This document shows, piece after piece, positions 1 to 12,367 of a stretch of 64,000 nt of DNA (the stretch's first letter is position 1; each line of letters begins with the position of its first letter). Below the pieces are notes generated by a model. It was not told where the DNA came from. It worked only from the letters and a program-made list of their open reading frames with translations, and searched no databases. The stretch is from Paenibacillus sp. 453mf (lineage in GTDB: Bacteria > Bacillota > Bacilli > Paenibacillales > Paenibacillaceae): NCBI RefSeq assembly GCF_900116105.1, contig NZ_FPAC01000003.1, positions 1-64,000 of the forward strand, written 5' to 3'. Both the position numbers and the translations under genes were made by a program.

Positions 1-183
1 AACTTCTGATCGAAGCTTACTTGCTGTGTTCTTGTTTGAACGGCTTATTTCTTGGCCGGAATTAGAATATACCATGTATATAATTATAATGCAAGCTTTT
101 TTTATATAATTTATTATTCTATTGTTTTATCTACTATAGAGGGAATCCCCTTCTATAATCTAGATGAAGATACCCTCTATTTA
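1..183. other. gene-free left edge
   Basis: I see no supportable gene here. The stretch is AT-rich and lies downstream of the stop of the minus-strand HD-GYP gene. A weak inverted repeat around 136-156 (AGAGGG/CCCCTTCT type) could be that gene's transcript end, but it lacks a clear T-run. Confidence 0.4.
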
Positions 184-1296
184 TTACTCAATTATAACTC
201 GTTTGATATAGAGCTGCCGCTCTGCTACCAGATTTACGATTGCTCCTTCTACGGCTACCATCGGGCGTGTCGGATGATCTCGATCGGTAAATATAATACT
301 GCCCCTGCGGTGATCACTAAGTTCCACTACTGTTCCATTATGAAATTGTGTGACTTTACGGATAAAGGTTTGTACGATCTTCGGGTCGAGCTTACCGAAC
401 GACTCCTGCATAATTTGCTCCAGCACCAGGTAAGGCGATTGTGAGCTCTTATAAGGTCTTTCTAATGTCATCGCATGGAATATATCTGCTACTGCAACAA
501 TCTTCGAATACGTATGGATCTGATGCCCCTCCAGCCGCAGCGGATAACCAGATCCGTCGATTTTTTCATGGTGCTGCAGTGCGGATAATCTAACTCCATC
601 ATTGATGGCTCTTACATTCTTAAGAATTGTATAACCATAGGTCGTATGCTTTCTTACTTCTTCCTCTTCAGTTTTGCTCAGTGGTTTAGTACCGAACAAT
701 ATCTCAGGTGAGACTTTAATATTGCCGATGTTATGAAGCAAACCTGCCAGAGCAACCTGAACCCAGTCTCTTTGAGGCAGCTCACACCACTGCGCAATCA
801 AATAGGAAGTTAGTGCGGTCAAAACAGCATTATGGTACATATACTCGTCTCTTTTTATCGAGCGTGGACTAAAATAAAGCACTTGATAGTTTTTTAAATG
901 TAATATAAGAATCGATAATTGTGTGCGAAGCTCAAAAACAGGGACTTCTAATGCCGCTGCTTCTTTAAAAGCCCTCTTTGTCAAAGCAACCATACGTTCA
1001 TATTCTTCCTCAAAAGAAGTAAGATTTGCTGTAATTACTGCGATCTCTGCAATTTCTTCTTCTACCTGTAATTGTTTCTCCTGCTGTTCCTGAGCGCTAT
1101 ATGAAGATCCTCCTTCTGAAAAATTCACTGTATTCATATCTACTTCTACGGTCTGTACAAGAAAAGCTCTTAAAATTTCTAGATCACGAGGAAGGATCAC
1201 TCTCCCTTTGGATAAAAGGAGTCCTCCCAGCGGTGTATGTACATCTTTAGCCAGCTTTATCCCTGGCTTCAATTCAATAATTGACATCATAACCAT
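184..1296 (-). CDS. HD-GYP domain protein with degenerate HD motif
   Basis: The 370-residue protein has an N-terminal segment of about 130 residues of the type seen in Bacillales HD-GYP proteins and a C-terminal HD-GYP domain. HD-GYP proteins are usually cyclic-di-GMP phosphodiesterases. The GYP part is intact: HHEKIDGSGYP is followed by DIFHAMTLERPYK. The metal-binding HD pair, normally HDIGK, reads HNIGN near residue 188, so one metal ligand and the conserved Lys are replaced. It may be catalytically weak or act as a binding protein. It lies downstream of gyrA on the same strand, separated by the gyrA terminator. The ATG at 1296 has a GGAG-type site about 11 bases upstream. A start two codons further in is possible. 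Confidence 0.85.
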   Translation of the reverse strand: MVMMSIIELKPGIKLAKDVHTPLGGLLLSKGRVILPRDLEILRAFLVQTVEVDMNTVNFSEGGSSYSAQEQQEKQLQVEEEIAEIAVITANLTSFEEEYERMVALTKRAFKEAAALEVPVFELRTQLSILILHLKNYQVLYFSPRSIKRDEYMYHNAVLTALTSYLIAQWCELPQRDWVQVALAGLLHNIGNIKVSPEILFGTKPLSKTEEEEVRKHTTYGYTILKNVRAINDGVRLSALQHHEKIDGSGYPLRLEGHQIHTYSKIVAVADIFHAMTLERPYKSSQSPYLVLEQIMQESFGKLDPKIVQTFIRKVTQFHNGTVVELSDHRRGSIIFTDRDHPTRPMVAVEGAIVNLVAERQLYIKRVIIE

Positions 1297-1446
1297 TACG
1301 CTAACGCTCCGTTCCTAACTCAGTTATCTAGCAAAGTTAAAATTATGATTGTAATTTCCATTATATCCCTACAAGTAACATGTGTATATTGCGAGTTTTT
1401 GACCAAAGCATTTTTTTATTAGTTGTTCGAATTCAGTTCATTGCTC

Positions 1447-1478
1447 CAAAAAAAAGAGACCCCAGCATGGGATCTCTT
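1447..1478 (-). terminator. gyrA intrinsic terminator
   Basis: Read on the minus strand, AGAGATCCC and GGGGTCTCT form a stem followed by a run of nine T residues, immediately after the gyrA stop codon. Confidence 0.85.
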
Positions 1479-1486
1479 AGCTTCTA

Positions 1487-4051
1487 TTATTCATTATCGG
1501 AATCTGTGTCCGAATCGACAAGTCCGCTCTCTTCACTTTCCTCTATGACTGGATCTGTTACATCATCAGACAAGGCATCTGATTCAGAAATAAGAGCTAC
1601 ATCTTCAAGAGACTCTAATTCCTCTTCTTCTGTTTTATCTGTTCTGCATACAGTTGCCACGGAATCGTCCTCACGTGTATGAATGAGTCTCACCCCTTGA
1701 GTGTTACGACCCATCGTCGAGATTCCCTCCATACTCATGCGCATTAGTGTACCGCTTGTCGTTATGATCATCAAGTCTTCTTCATTCTTCACGACTTTCA
1801 GACTGACGACTGGACCATTCTTCTCCGTAATGTTAATCGTCTTGATTCCTTTACCGCCACGGCTTTGAATACGATAGTCAGACACCGGTGTGCGTTTACC
1901 GTATCCGTTAGCAGTGACAATTAGAACCTCAAGCTCTGGATCGACAATATCCATACCAATGACGGAATCCTCTTCGTCCAAGTTTATGCCTTTGACCCCT
2001 GTCGCGCTTCGTCCCATCGAACGAACATCATCTTCAGAGAAACGAATGGACATGCCGTGAGCTGTACCGAGAATCATCTCTTGTTTGCCATCGGTAAGCT
2101 TCACTTCAATAAGTGAATCGTCCTCACGTAAGTGAATGGCTATAAGTCCGCCCTTGCGGATATTCACGTAATCGTCAAGTGGGGTCTTCTTCACAACGCC
2201 ATATTTGGTGGCGAAGAACAAGAACTGTTCGCTTTCAAAATCTTCAACCTCGATTACCGCGTTGACCGTTTCCCCTTGTTCGATCTGAATCATATTAATG
2301 ATCGGTGTTCCCCTTGCGGTACGGCCAAGCTCAGGAATCTCATAAGCTTTGAGCCTGTATACCTTACCCTTATCCGTAAAGAACATCAGATAATTATGAG
2401 TATTGGTTACAAACAAATGCTCAACGAAATCCTCGTCCTTGGTATCCATACCCACTACACCACGGCCGCCTCGCTTCTGCGAACGGTATGTGGATACCGG
2501 AAGACGCTTAATGTAACCGGTATGCGTAATCGTGACAACCACATCCTCGCGCGGAATCAGATCCTCATCAAGAATGCTTTCTTCACCTACCGTAATCTCC
2601 GTGCGGCGCTCATCATTGTAACGTTCTTTGATTTCTTGCAGCTCATCACGAATAATTTCAAGCACCAAATGCTCATTAGCCAGAATCTCGCGATATTCTG
2701 CAATCTTGGCAAGAAGCTCGTTATATTCGTTCTCAATCTTCTCGCGTTCAAGTCCTGTAAGACGCTGCAAACGCATATCAAGAATAGCCTGTGCCTGGTC
2801 ATGACTAAGCTCAAACCGCTCAATCAATCCTTCTCTCGCTGCATCAGTCGTTGCTGAAGCACGAATCAAAGCGATGATCTCATCAATATGATCCAGGGCA
2901 ATTCGCAAACCTTCGAGAATATGTGCACGAGCTTCCGCTTTGCGCAGCTCATATTCCGTACGACGGCGAATAACGGTAATTTGATGCTGTAAGTAATGAT
3001 ACAGAACATCGCGCAGGCTCAGAATCTTAGGCTCGTTGTTAACGATGGCCAGCATGTTTATACCGAAATTGGATTGCATGGATGTATGCTTATACAGATT
3101 ATTAAGCACAACATTCGGATTTACGTCGCGGCGGAGTTCAATCACTATTCGCATACCGCTGCGATCCGACTCATCACGAAGATCCGTAATACCTTCAATC
3201 TTCTTCTCCCGTACAAGCTCTGCAATCTTCTCTACAAGACGTGCTTTATTCACTTGATAAGGAATTTCATGGACGATAATTCTAGCTTTGTTGTTCACTT
3301 CTTCAATGGTCGTTCTCGCACGCATCGTAACCGTTCCGCGGCCTGTTTGATAAGCCTGGCGAATACCTGAACGGCCAAGAATGAAGCCAGCGGTCGGGAA
3401 GTCAGGACCTTGAATATAATCCATTAGCTCAAGAGAAGTAATATCAGGATTCTCAATCATTGCATGAACTCCATCAATGACTTCTCCCAAATTATGCGGA
3501 GGAATGTTCGTTGCCATTCCTACAGCAATCCCGCCTACACCATTTACGAGCAGATTGGGATATCTGGCAGGGAGGACGATAGGCTCGTGCTCTTCTCCGT
3601 CATAGTTAGCCTGAAAATCTATCGTATCTTTATTGATATCACGGAGCATTTCCATCGCGATTTTGGACAAACGGGCTTCCGTATAACGCATTGCCGCTGC
3701 CATATCTCCATCAATGGAGCCAAAGTTGCCATGACCATCAATGAGCATATAACGCATGGAGAAATCTTGGGCCATCCGCACCATAGTTTCATATACGGCC
3801 GAGTCTCCATGCGGGTGATATTTACCGATAACTTCGCCGACGATACGCGCTGATTTCTTGTAAGGCTTGTCAGGTGCCATTCCAAGCTCCGACATTGCAA
3901 ACAGAATCCGACGGTGCACTGGTTTAAGCCCGTCTCTAACGTCAGGCAAAGCACGGCTGACGATGATACTCATCGCATAGTCCATAAAGGACTCGCGCAT
4001 TTCTTCGCCAATATCGCGGTCTTTAATTTGCGAGTTATTTTGATCCGCCAT
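1487..4051 (-). CDS. gyrA: DNA gyrase subunit A
   Basis: This is the breakage-reunion subunit of the A2B2 type II topoisomerase that introduces negative supercoils. The catalytic tyrosine is Y123 in AMRYTEARL. The quinolone-determining positions carry the wild-type residues S84 and E88 in [12 protein letters not shown]. The C-terminal beta-pinwheel carries a GyrA-box-like QKRGGRG and several related turns such as QSRGGKG. At 854 residues it is slightly longer than B. subtilis GyrA because of a strongly acidic Ser/Glu/Asp-rich tail after about residue 810. The ATG at 4051 has an AAGGAGG site upstream. As in other Firmicutes near oriC, gyrA and gyrB are close, but here a plus-strand gene lies between them. 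Confidence 0.98.
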   Translation of the reverse strand: MADQNNSQIKDRDIGEEMRESFMDYAMSIIVSRALPDVRDGLKPVHRRILFAMSELGMAPDKPYKKSARIVGEVIGKYHPHGDSAVYETMVRMAQDFSMRYMLIDGHGNFGSIDGDMAAAMRYTEARLSKIAMEMLRDINKDTIDFQANYDGEEHEPIVLPARYPNLLVNGVGGIAVGMATNIPPHNLGEVIDGVHAMIENPDITSLELMDYIQGPDFPTAGFILGRSGIRQAYQTGRGTVTMRARTTIEEVNNKARIIVHEIPYQVNKARLVEKIAELVREKKIEGITDLRDESDRSGMRIVIELRRDVNPNVVLNNLYKHTSMQSNFGINMLAIVNNEPKILSLRDVLYHYLQHQITVIRRRTEYELRKAEARAHILEGLRIALDHIDEIIALIRASATTDAAREGLIERFELSHDQAQAILDMRLQRLTGLEREKIENEYNELLAKIAEYREILANEHLVLEIIRDELQEIKERYNDERRTEITVGEESILDEDLIPREDVVVTITHTGYIKRLPVSTYRSQKRGGRGVVGMDTKDEDFVEHLFVTNTHNYLMFFTDKGKVYRLKAYEIPELGRTARGTPIINMIQIEQGETVNAVIEVEDFESEQFLFFATKYGVVKKTPLDDYVNIRKGGLIAIHLREDDSLIEVKLTDGKQEMILGTAHGMSIRFSEDDVRSMGRSATGVKGINLDEEDSVIGMDIVDPELEVLIVTANGYGKRTPVSDYRIQSRGGKGIKTINITEKNGPVVSLKVVKNEEDLMIITTSGTLMRMSMEGISTMGRNTQGVRLIHTREDDSVATVCRTDKTEEEELESLEDVALISESDALSDDVTDPVIEESEESGLVDSDTDSDNE

Positions 4052-4437
4052 GCTGGACCTCCTTCTTGTCTATCAAACAACATTGTTAAGCTGAAAATGT
4101 ATTTGTGAAAAGCCTAACAAGGCTTTAACGCCCAAATCTTCCACTGCTTCTCTCTCTATTACTAGCCTAGACAAAAAGCCCATTATTAAACGTATTTACG
4201 CTTCTAATTGAACCTATCTATAGGGATATGCCCTTCCTGTTTTGAACAGCAAACCATATACTGTAAAGATTCAAGATGGACATTCAGCTGCACAATATTA
4301 CTCATATCCACACAAAACGCCATATTCCTCTATTATACCATTGATTTTTCTCCTTGTCCTATGGTTTTCCTCAAGCAAGCATGATACTTCTCGATTTTAT
4401 TAGATACGTTCAATTCAGCATTCGAAGGAGTGGTTTA
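4052..4437. other. intergenic region between gyrA and the YheC/D gene
   Basis: The gap lies between divergently transcribed genes and should hold both promoters. I see only the two ribosome binding sites with confidence: AAGGAGG for gyrA, and GAAGGAG at 4424-4430 for the plus-strand gene. No gene or regulatory RNA was recognised. Confidence 0.5.
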
Positions 4438-5220
4438 GTGAGCATTCGACGTGTCTCAAGCAAATGGAAAAAGACAGCCGTTCTCTTAAAAGATCCACAG
4501 ATTGCTGCCTATGTTCCAGAAACTCGTAAGTACAATCAAAATAATCTGGAGAAAATGATGAACTCCCACCGTACGGTATATGTGAAACCAGAGCATGGAT
4601 CCCATGGCAAAGGAATTATGCGGGTAGAGAAAATAAACTCTAGCAGTGATGAGACCGGTTCATCAGATGATTCTGAACATGTTCTCCACTATGAAAAAAC
4701 CAAAAAAACGTACACTAGTATTTCATCCCTGCATCAAAAGATACAAAAACGAATGAATGGAAAGTCGTATTTGATCCAACGCGGAATCAGACTTCTTAAG
4801 CATCAGGGCTGCCCATTCGACCTAAGAGTGATGGCTCAAAAGAATCCCAAGGGTCAATGGGATGCTACCGGAATAATTGGTAAGGTCGCTGCAAAAGGAA
4901 AAATCGTGACTAACATCAACGGCGGCGGTCATATCGCCTCTTTTGAAGCCTTGTTAAAACCCTATCTCGGTGAATCCGGGACCAAGAAATTCAAGAAAGA
5001 ACTCAACTCTCTGGCTCTCAAAACAGCGAAACAGATGGAAAAGAACTATCCTGGTATCAAGGAGCTCGGACTCGACATTGCCCTTGATGAGAAAGTTAGA
5101 CCCTGGATTCTTGAGGTCAATACGTCTCCTGGTTTATATGTGTTCGGCTATTTGCCGGACAAGAGCATCTATCGAAAAATCAAAAAATATGCTAGAGCCT
5201 ACGGTAGAGTACGGATGTAG
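4438..5220 (+). CDS. YheC/YheD-like ATP-grasp protein
   Basis: The 260-residue protein belongs to the YheC/YheD family of ATP-grasp-fold proteins, associated in Bacillus with the endospore coat. The family substrate is not established. Visible family features are KPEHGSHGKGI (nucleotide-binding loop) near residue 50, CPFDLRVMAQ, IGKVAAKG, and the terminal ATP-grasp metal site WILEVNTSPGLY. I chose the GTG at 4438 because GAAGGAG lies seven bases upstream. An open frame continues upstream to 4354 but has no such site. It is a single plus-strand gene between gyrA and gyrB and convergent with gyrB, whose terminator begins about 90 bases after its stop. Confidence 0.85.
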   Translation: MSIRRVSSKWKKTAVLLKDPQIAAYVPETRKYNQNNLEKMMNSHRTVYVKPEHGSHGKGIMRVEKINSSSDETGSSDDSEHVLHYEKTKKTYTSISSLHQKIQKRMNGKSYLIQRGIRLLKHQGCPFDLRVMAQKNPKGQWDATGIIGKVAAKGKIVTNINGGGHIASFEALLKPYLGESGTKKFKKELNSLALKTAKQMEKNYPGIKELGLDIALDEKVRPWILEVNTSPGLYVFGYLPDKSIYRKIKKYARAYGRVRM

Positions 5221-5309
5221 CCATTTGCAGCAAAAGCTAGCATTCGCGAATAAGCTGCTATGCACTTCCTGCTATAGAAGTTAACAGCTGCCTTCCCGTC
5301 TGCAAACTT

Positions 5310-5335
5310 GAAAAAAGGGGCCATACCGGCCCCTA
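5310..5335 (-). terminator. gyrB intrinsic terminator
   Basis: On the minus strand AGGGGCC and GGCCCCT form a perfect 7-bp stem with a GGTAT loop, followed by six T residues, about 27 bases after the gyrB stop. Confidence 0.85.
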
Positions 5336-5361
5336 CTGTAAACACATGGTTAAAATGAATA

Positions 5362-7281
<1,920 letters not shown>

Positions 7282-7416
7282 CTACTTCACTAGATTAGAG
7301 TGGATCTGATAATTGTGTTATGACTGTATATAAAAGTGCCAAATGCGTTATAAAAGTACCGCCTCCTTGCACATATTTCGCAAGATGACGATACTCCTCA
7401 ATAGATCGTTAGATCG

Positions 7417-7665
7417 TTATATATCGCTTAGAACATTCGCTCTTTTCTTGAGAGTGGTCGAAGAGATCGGGGAATAGTAAACGGTACTCTTGGTTACGAC
7501 AATCGACTTCGCCTCTTCTTCTCCAATAATCTCCAGATTCTTTTCCTGTTTAGAATAAGTGATGTACTGCTTCGATATTTTGGACGATTTTTCAATCGAT
7601 ATATCAAAAATAGCAACGAGCTCGGAAGAGCGGATAATCTTGTCTCCGCCCAAGTGGATATACAT
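7417..7665 (-). CDS. remB: extracellular matrix regulator RemB-like (DUF370)
   Basis: The 82-residue DUF370 protein corresponds in family and position to B. subtilis YaaB/RemB, between recF and gyrB. The conserved start MYIHLGGDKII is present. In B. subtilis this family helps control biofilm matrix and motility genes. Here the assignment rests on family resemblance and gene order. It starts about 15 bases after the recF stop, so it is probably co-transcribed with recF. Confidence 0.85.
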   Translation of the reverse strand: MYIHLGGDKIIRSSELVAIFDISIEKSSKISKQYITYSKQEKNLEIIGEEEAKSIVVTKSTVYYSPISSTTLKKRANVLSDI

Positions 7666-7680
7666 GGTCCGTTCATCTCC

Positions 7681-8802
7681 TTAACGCTCCACGTGACCAG
7701 CCTGTACATGATAGATATGTGCATCATGGAGCTTGCTGGTATTCAGTGTCTCAACCCCTGTTGCGGTTATAAACGTCTGAACTTTACTCTGGAACGTTTC
7801 AATTAGCTGCGTCTGACGGTATGGATCAAGCTCAGACAGTACGTCATCCAGAAGCAGAACCGGGTATTCACCAATCTCCTCGCAGATCAGCTCAATCTCT
7901 GCAAGCTTGAGTGATAGAGCCGTCGTTCTCTGCTGCCCCTGTGATCCATAGGTTTGTACTTCATGGCCGTTAATAAAGAAGGATAGATCGTCCCGATGAG
8001 GACCGGTCAGTGTTGTGCCTCGTCTGATCTCCTGATCCTTGGTTTGTGATAATTTTATCATAAAAAGGTCTAATAAAACAGCTTCATCTTCTTCTAGGGC
8101 ATCGGCAAAGGATGGAACATAAGCAAGTTCAAGCTTCTCCTTGCCTCCTGTAATGCCTTCATGAATCGTTTCCGCCCATTTCTGCAGCTTTTTTATAAAT
8201 TGTTTCCTTTTTCTAACGATTTTAACACCATGTTCTGCTAATTGCTCATTCCAAACGCTAAGCATCATCTGCTGAGACTCAGAAGCACCCCATAATTGCT
8301 TCAGCAGATTATTGCGCTGCACCAAAATTTTCTGATACTGCTGGAGATGATAAATATAGCCCGGAGCCACCTGTCCAATCTCCATGTCAAGGAACCGGCG
8401 GCGAACCCCCGGTGTCCCTTTGACGATCTCCAGATCCTCCGGCGCGAACATGACAACATTCAGGCTGCCGATAAAATCACTGAGCTTCCGCTGCTCCAGT
8501 CCGTTGATCTTTGCTTTTTTGCCTTGCTGAGATAACGATAAATCAAGCTGTATTGTTCCGTACCTTCTATCCACATGTGCACTGATATGCGCGCCCGAGG
8601 CATTGAATCGAATGAGTTCCTTGTCTTTGGCGGTCCGATGGCTCTTGGTCAGTGCCAAAGCATAAATCGCCTCGACCAAATTCGTCTTGCCTTGGGCATT
8701 CTGGCCGATAATCAGGTTAACAGGCCCGAAGGACTCGAGCTTTAAATGCTCGTAATTTCTGTATTGATTCAGTTCAATGTCAGTTACAAACACACTATAC
8801 AT
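7681..8802 (-). CDS. recF: DNA replication and repair protein RecF
   Basis: RecF is an SMC-like ATPase that loads RecA at gaps and stalled forks. The 373-residue protein has Walker A GQNAQGKTN near residue 35, the ABC-type signature TYGSQGQQRTTALSLKLAE, and Walker B LLLDDVLSELD with the following D-loop. Length is normal. It sits in the conserved dnaN-yaaA-recF-remB-gyrB order, about 47 bases after yaaA. Confidence 0.97.
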   Translation of the reverse strand: MYSVFVTDIELNQYRNYEHLKLESFGPVNLIIGQNAQGKTNLVEAIYALALTKSHRTAKDKELIRFNASGAHISAHVDRRYGTIQLDLSLSQQGKKAKINGLEQRKLSDFIGSLNVVMFAPEDLEIVKGTPGVRRRFLDMEIGQVAPGYIYHLQQYQKILVQRNNLLKQLWGASESQQMMLSVWNEQLAEHGVKIVRKRKQFIKKLQKWAETIHEGITGGKEKLELAYVPSFADALEEDEAVLLDLFMIKLSQTKDQEIRRGTTLTGPHRDDLSFFINGHEVQTYGSQGQQRTTALSLKLAEIELICEEIGEYPVLLLDDVLSELDPYRQTQLIETFQSKVQTFITATGVETLNTSKLHDAHIYHVQAGHVER

Positions 8803-8849
8803 CCTCCCTTGCCTCTCGCCTCTTGAGGAAGCAGCAGGTGTTCGCTTAT

Positions 8850-9068
8850 CTATTTCGCTTCTTCGACTTGGAACTCGCCTTCCCCATCAACTGTTACAAG
8901 ATCTCCAGGATACAGCTTGCGTCCCCGTCTCTCTTCGATCTCACCATTTACTTTCACGGCCTGCTCCTGCAGCAGAGCTTTAGCCATTCCTCCGGTAGGA
9001 ACACAATCGGCCAGCTTTAAAAACTGATCGAGCTTAATATATTCACTGTGGATAACTATTTTTTTCAC
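8850..9068 (-). CDS. yaaA: S4-domain RNA-binding protein YaaA
   Basis: The 72-residue protein consists almost entirely of an S4 RNA-binding motif (LDQFLKLADCVPTGGMAKALLQE, then VNGEIEERRGRKLYPGD, each a family hallmark). In Firmicutes this small gene always lies between dnaN and recF and has been linked to ribosome assembly. Its exact role here is inferred. It lies about 55 bases downstream of dnaN. Confidence 0.92.
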   Translation of the reverse strand: MKKIVIHSEYIKLDQFLKLADCVPTGGMAKALLQEQAVKVNGEIEERRGRKLYPGDLVTVDGEGEFQVEEAK

Positions 9069-9123
9069 GAAAAACTTCCTCTCATGTGAATAACTTTTAT
9101 TTCAAAAAAAATAATGCACAGCT

Positions 9124-10266
9124 CTAGTTCGTTGTACGGTAAGGGAGTATTACATATTGACTTGCACTATTGTCTGTCGGCTTTAAGATAATCGGGCTCA
9201 TTACGCCGGTAAAGGATATCATAAGCTCCTCGCTCTCAACTACTTTAAGCACATCTAGCATATATTTCGAGTTGAAGGAGATTTTTAGCGGCTCCCCTTT
9301 AAAATCTTTCACTTGAAGTTCTTCACGAACCTTTCCTAGCTCGGAGGAGCTGGATGAGATTTCAATATCGCCGCTGTCCAGTGTCTGCATGCGAACGATG
9401 TTCGTTTTTTCCTCACGAGACAGCAAATACGCGCGGTCGATGGATTCACTAAGCTTCTTCGTTTCCAATATCAGTTCTGTTTTGTAGGAGCTCGGAATAA
9501 TTCTAGAAGTATCAGGATAAGTTCCATCCAAAATGCGGGTATAGAATAATACACGGTCAATTTTGAACAGTACCTGGTTGTCAGCAACGACGATATCAAC
9601 AAGCGAATTTTGATCAGGGATAATTTTACTCAGCTCATTCAGCGTTTTTCCTGAAATTACAATATTGTGGAATTTGATATCTTCGACTCCTTCAATATGT
9701 GCGGAGCGAGTTGCAAGACGGTGGCGGTCGGTTGCCACAAATTTGAACTCATTATCAGCAAGACTCCATAATACTCCTGTCAAAATAGGTGTTGTCTCAT
9801 GAGTGGAGATGGAGAACACCGTTTGCTTAATCATATTTTTGAGCAGGTCGCCGGGAATCGACAGGGTTTGGTTCTCTTCAATGCTAGGAAGAACAGGGAA
9901 TTCCTCCGGATCGAGTCCAACGAGCTGAATTTCGGTGGCTCCAGCGGAAATAAAGGTATTGAAGTTGTCTTTTACTTCCATGTGAACTTCCTGAGATGGC
10001 AGCTTCTTAATAATCTCAACAAAAAACTTGGCGGGTAAAACAACACTTCCTGCTTGTTCTACAGAAACAATTGTTTTTCCATCCTCTTCTAAAGGGATAA
10101 ACGATTGAATAGAGATATCTGTATCGCTTGCGGTAAGCGTAACGCCTTGATAATTCACATCAAATTTGATTCCGGTAAGAATAGGGATCGTAGTTCTGCT
10201 GGAGATCGCCTTGGATACATGTTGAATGGATTCATTCAGGTAGCTTTTCAATATGCTGATTTTCAT
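9124..10266 (-). CDS. dnaN: DNA polymerase III sliding clamp (beta subunit)
   Basis: The 380-residue clamp holds the replicative polymerase on DNA as a ring-shaped dimer. The three-fold clamp architecture is visible: N-terminal MKISILKSYLNESIQHVSKAIS, central TGVLWSLADNEFKFVATDRHRLA, and C-terminal SPIILKPTDN followed by QYVILPYRT. Length matches the family. It is co-directional with dnaA, about 218 bases downstream of it, and that gap contains a DnaA box and a candidate unwinding element. Confidence 0.98.
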   Translation of the reverse strand: MKISILKSYLNESIQHVSKAISSRTTIPILTGIKFDVNYQGVTLTASDTDISIQSFIPLEEDGKTIVSVEQAGSVVLPAKFFVEIIKKLPSQEVHMEVKDNFNTFISAGATEIQLVGLDPEEFPVLPSIEENQTLSIPGDLLKNMIKQTVFSISTHETTPILTGVLWSLADNEFKFVATDRHRLATRSAHIEGVEDIKFHNIVISGKTLNELSKIIPDQNSLVDIVVADNQVLFKIDRVLFYTRILDGTYPDTSRIIPSSYKTELILETKKLSESIDRAYLLSREEKTNIVRMQTLDSGDIEISSSSSELGKVREELQVKDFKGEPLKISFNSKYMLDVLKVVESEELMISFTGVMSPIILKPTDNSASQYVILPYRTTN

Positions 10267-10369
10267 AGTTTCACTCCTTGGGGAATATAAGCTTGATGTT
10301 GCAGCCTAACGTACTTAATTTTTCGGTATATGACGTCGTTAAGACGTATTCATATTGGTGTAGTATTTA

Positions 10370-10417
10370 TTAAAAAAATAGTAGTAATAGTAATAGGCGC
10401 ACTGAATATGTGGATAA
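10370..10417. other. oriC unwinding element: A/T tract, DnaA-trio-like triplets and DnaA box
   Basis: Between dnaA and dnaN an A/T-rich tract (about 10370-10379) is followed by a run of TAG/TAA triplets (10379-10396), a short GC-containing spacer, and the perfect DnaA box TGTGGATAA at 10409-10417. This order, box then spacer then triplets then AT tract, is that of the Bacillus basal unwinding system (DnaA-trio). A second box with one mismatch, CTATCCACA, lies at 10444-10452. Confidence 0.7.
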
Positions 10418-10439
10418 ACCCTACAAACGGCATAAAATT

Positions 10440-10476
10440 AAGCCTATCCACATGTGTACAGATTGTGCATAGGCTT
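10440..10476 (-). terminator. possible dnaA transcript-end hairpin
   Basis: AAGCCTAT (10440-10447) and ATAGGCTT (10469-10476) form an 8-bp stem just after the dnaA stop. On the minus strand it is followed by an AT-rich segment but no clean T-run, so termination may be partial. It overlaps a DnaA box in its loop. Confidence 0.4.
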
Positions 10477-10484
10477 TGTACTTG

Positions 10485-11831
10485 TTAAGTTGGGTTTTTG
10501 ATTTTCTCGATAAGGTTGTTGATAACTTTAAAAAGTTCCTGATCGCTTTTTATCGATTGCGTTATTTTCTCGTGCGCATGAATGACGGTAGTATGATCCC
10601 GTCCCCCGAACGCTTCTCCAATCTTAGGCAAGGAAAAGTCAGTCAACTCTCGAGACAGATACATTGCAATTTGCCTTGGAAAGGCAACTGCTTTGGTTCT
10701 TTTTCTAGCCTTGAAATCCTCAAGCTTCAGATTGTAATATTCGCCGACCTTCTGCTGAATATCCTGAATAGTAATAATCTTCGGACGGCTTGATGGGATG
10801 ATATCCTTGAGTGCTTCAGCAGCCAGATGCGTTGTTACGTCCTGATTGGTCAGAGACGAGTATGCCACCACACGAATGAGGGCCCCTTCAAGCTCTCTGA
10901 TGTTCGTATCGATCTGATTGGCAATGTACATCATTGCCTCATTAGGAATATCGAGATTCTCGGCCTTCGCCTTCTTGCGAAGAATGGCGATTCGCGTCTC
11001 GAGATCCGGAGGCTGGATATCCGTTATAAGTCCCCATTCAAACCTGGAACGCAGCCGTTCCTCAAGCGTCGGAATTTCCTTCGGAGGCCGGTCACTTGAG
11101 ATAATGATCTGCTTGTGTTCTTCATGCAGTGCATTAAATGTATGGAAGAACTCTTCTTGTGTCGATTCCTTACCGGCCAAAAATTGAATATCATCAATCA
11201 GCAAAATGTCGACATTGCGATATTTATTGCGAAAATTCTCACCACGGTTATCGCGGATGGAATTAATGAATTCATTCGTGAATTTCTCCGATGAGAGGTA
11301 AACGACCTTACTGCTGGGGTTATGCTCCAAAATGTAGTGCCCGATGGCATGCATGAGGTGTGTCTTGCCGAGTCCAACTCCTCCATATAAGAAGAGCGGA
11401 TTGTACGCTTTGGCAGGGGCTTCTGCAACAGCCAGTGATGCTGCATGTGCAAATCTGTTGCCCGGGCCGATGACAAATGTGTCAAAAGTGTACTTCGGAT
11501 TAAGCATATGTGCCACAGCCTCTTCTGGTGGTGCTGGAGGAGGTGTGACCACTTGCTGCGGATCCGGCTCAGCCGTCTTGTGTTCTTCTATGACAAACTT
11601 AACGTCCACTTGTTTTCCGAGCAGTTCATAAACCGTTGAACCGACAAGCTTCGTGTAGCGGCTCTCCAGCCACTCTACAGCGAACGTAGTGGGTGCTGAG
11701 ATGACAATAAATTGGTCATTCAACTTAATGGCTTTTGTCGCCTTAAACCAGGTGTCATAGCTGGGCTTGCTAAGCTTGGTTTGAATTATTGATAGTATTT
11801 GCTGCCATAGTTCGGATGTATGGCTGTCCAC
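10485..11831 (-). CDS. dnaA: chromosomal replication initiator DnaA
   Basis: DnaA is an AAA+ ATPase that binds DnaA boxes and melts oriC. The 448-residue protein has an N-terminal domain I ([23 protein letters not shown]), a proline-rich linker near residues 90-105, Walker [16 protein letters not shown], Walker [15 protein letters not shown], and the C-terminal domain IV signature [15 protein letters not shown]. Length is standard. Its 5' end abuts a DnaA-box cluster, so it is likely autoregulated as in B. subtilis. Confidence 0.98.
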   Translation of the reverse strand: MDSHTSELWQQILSIIQTKLSKPSYDTWFKATKAIKLNDQFIVISAPTTFAVEWLESRYTKLVGSTVYELLGKQVDVKFVIEEHKTAEPDPQQVVTPPPAPPEEAVAHMLNPKYTFDTFVIGPGNRFAHAASLAVAEAPAKAYNPLFLYGGVGLGKTHLMHAIGHYILEHNPSSKVVYLSSEKFTNEFINSIRDNRGENFRNKYRNVDILLIDDIQFLAGKESTQEEFFHTFNALHEEHKQIIISSDRPPKEIPTLEERLRSRFEWGLITDIQPPDLETRIAILRKKAKAENLDIPNEAMMYIANQIDTNIRELEGALIRVVAYSSLTNQDVTTHLAAEALKDIIPSSRPKIITIQDIQQKVGEYYNLKLEDFKARKRTKAVAFPRQIAMYLSRELTDFSLPKIGEAFGGRDHTTVIHAHEKITQSIKSDQELFKVINNLIEKIKNPT

Positions 11832-12280
11832 AGACTGTCACTCCTTTTAATCGTCCAAATGTGGCCCAGAGCCATGAGCGGAATGTCGAAATAAAATTTA
11901 TATTGTAGAATTTATCCCCAGTGTCCAAAAGATGTCAGACAAAAAAAGAATGAACAACTCAAAATTGTTCACAACTTTATCCACAGGCTGTTGATAAGAT
12001 TATGGATTAAAACTTATATTCACATCCAAAAGTAATATAATCATAGCAAAAGAAAGCTTATATTTCAACGGATCTCAGGATTTTATCCACAAACTCAATA
12101 ACTTGTGTATAATTTTTAATCACAACACTATATATTGTTTATAATCTGTTTAGTTTTCGACAAGAACGCCCAAAAGGCGATAATGATTATTCACAGCTTG
12201 TCCTCCAGTATTGAAGAATTCTGTTGAACAACAGGAGACGATCTGTGTAAATCCAGGCAAAGTGAGTCTGTGGATAAACG
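11832..12280. other. oriC DnaA-box cluster upstream of dnaA
   Basis: Perfect DnaA boxes (TTATCCACA or its complement) lie at 11977-11985, 12083-12091 and 12269-12277. One-mismatch boxes lie at 11912-11920, 11989-11997 and 12187-12195. The stretch 12100-12165 is strongly AT-rich. This gene-free region upstream of dnaA corresponds to the upstream half of the Bacillus oriC (incA/incB side). Confidence 0.85.
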
Positions 12281-12320
12281 AGGAAATGAATCGAAGTCTT
12301 CTTATTTCAATCTAGGATAT

Positions 12321-12360
12321 GCGAAAGAGCCGATCATTATGATCGGCTCTTTCGCAAGTT
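12321..12360 (-). terminator. gntK intrinsic terminator
   Basis: A perfect 16-bp stem (12321-12336 with 12340-12355) with a 3-base central loop sits directly after the gntK stop. It separates the gluconate operon from the oriC boxes and may work in both directions. Confidence 0.8.
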
Positions 12361-12367
12361 GTTGAAT

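Noticed and set aside
52..444. 130-codon plus-strand open frame at the left edge
   Set aside because: Most of it is antisense to the HD-GYP gene.
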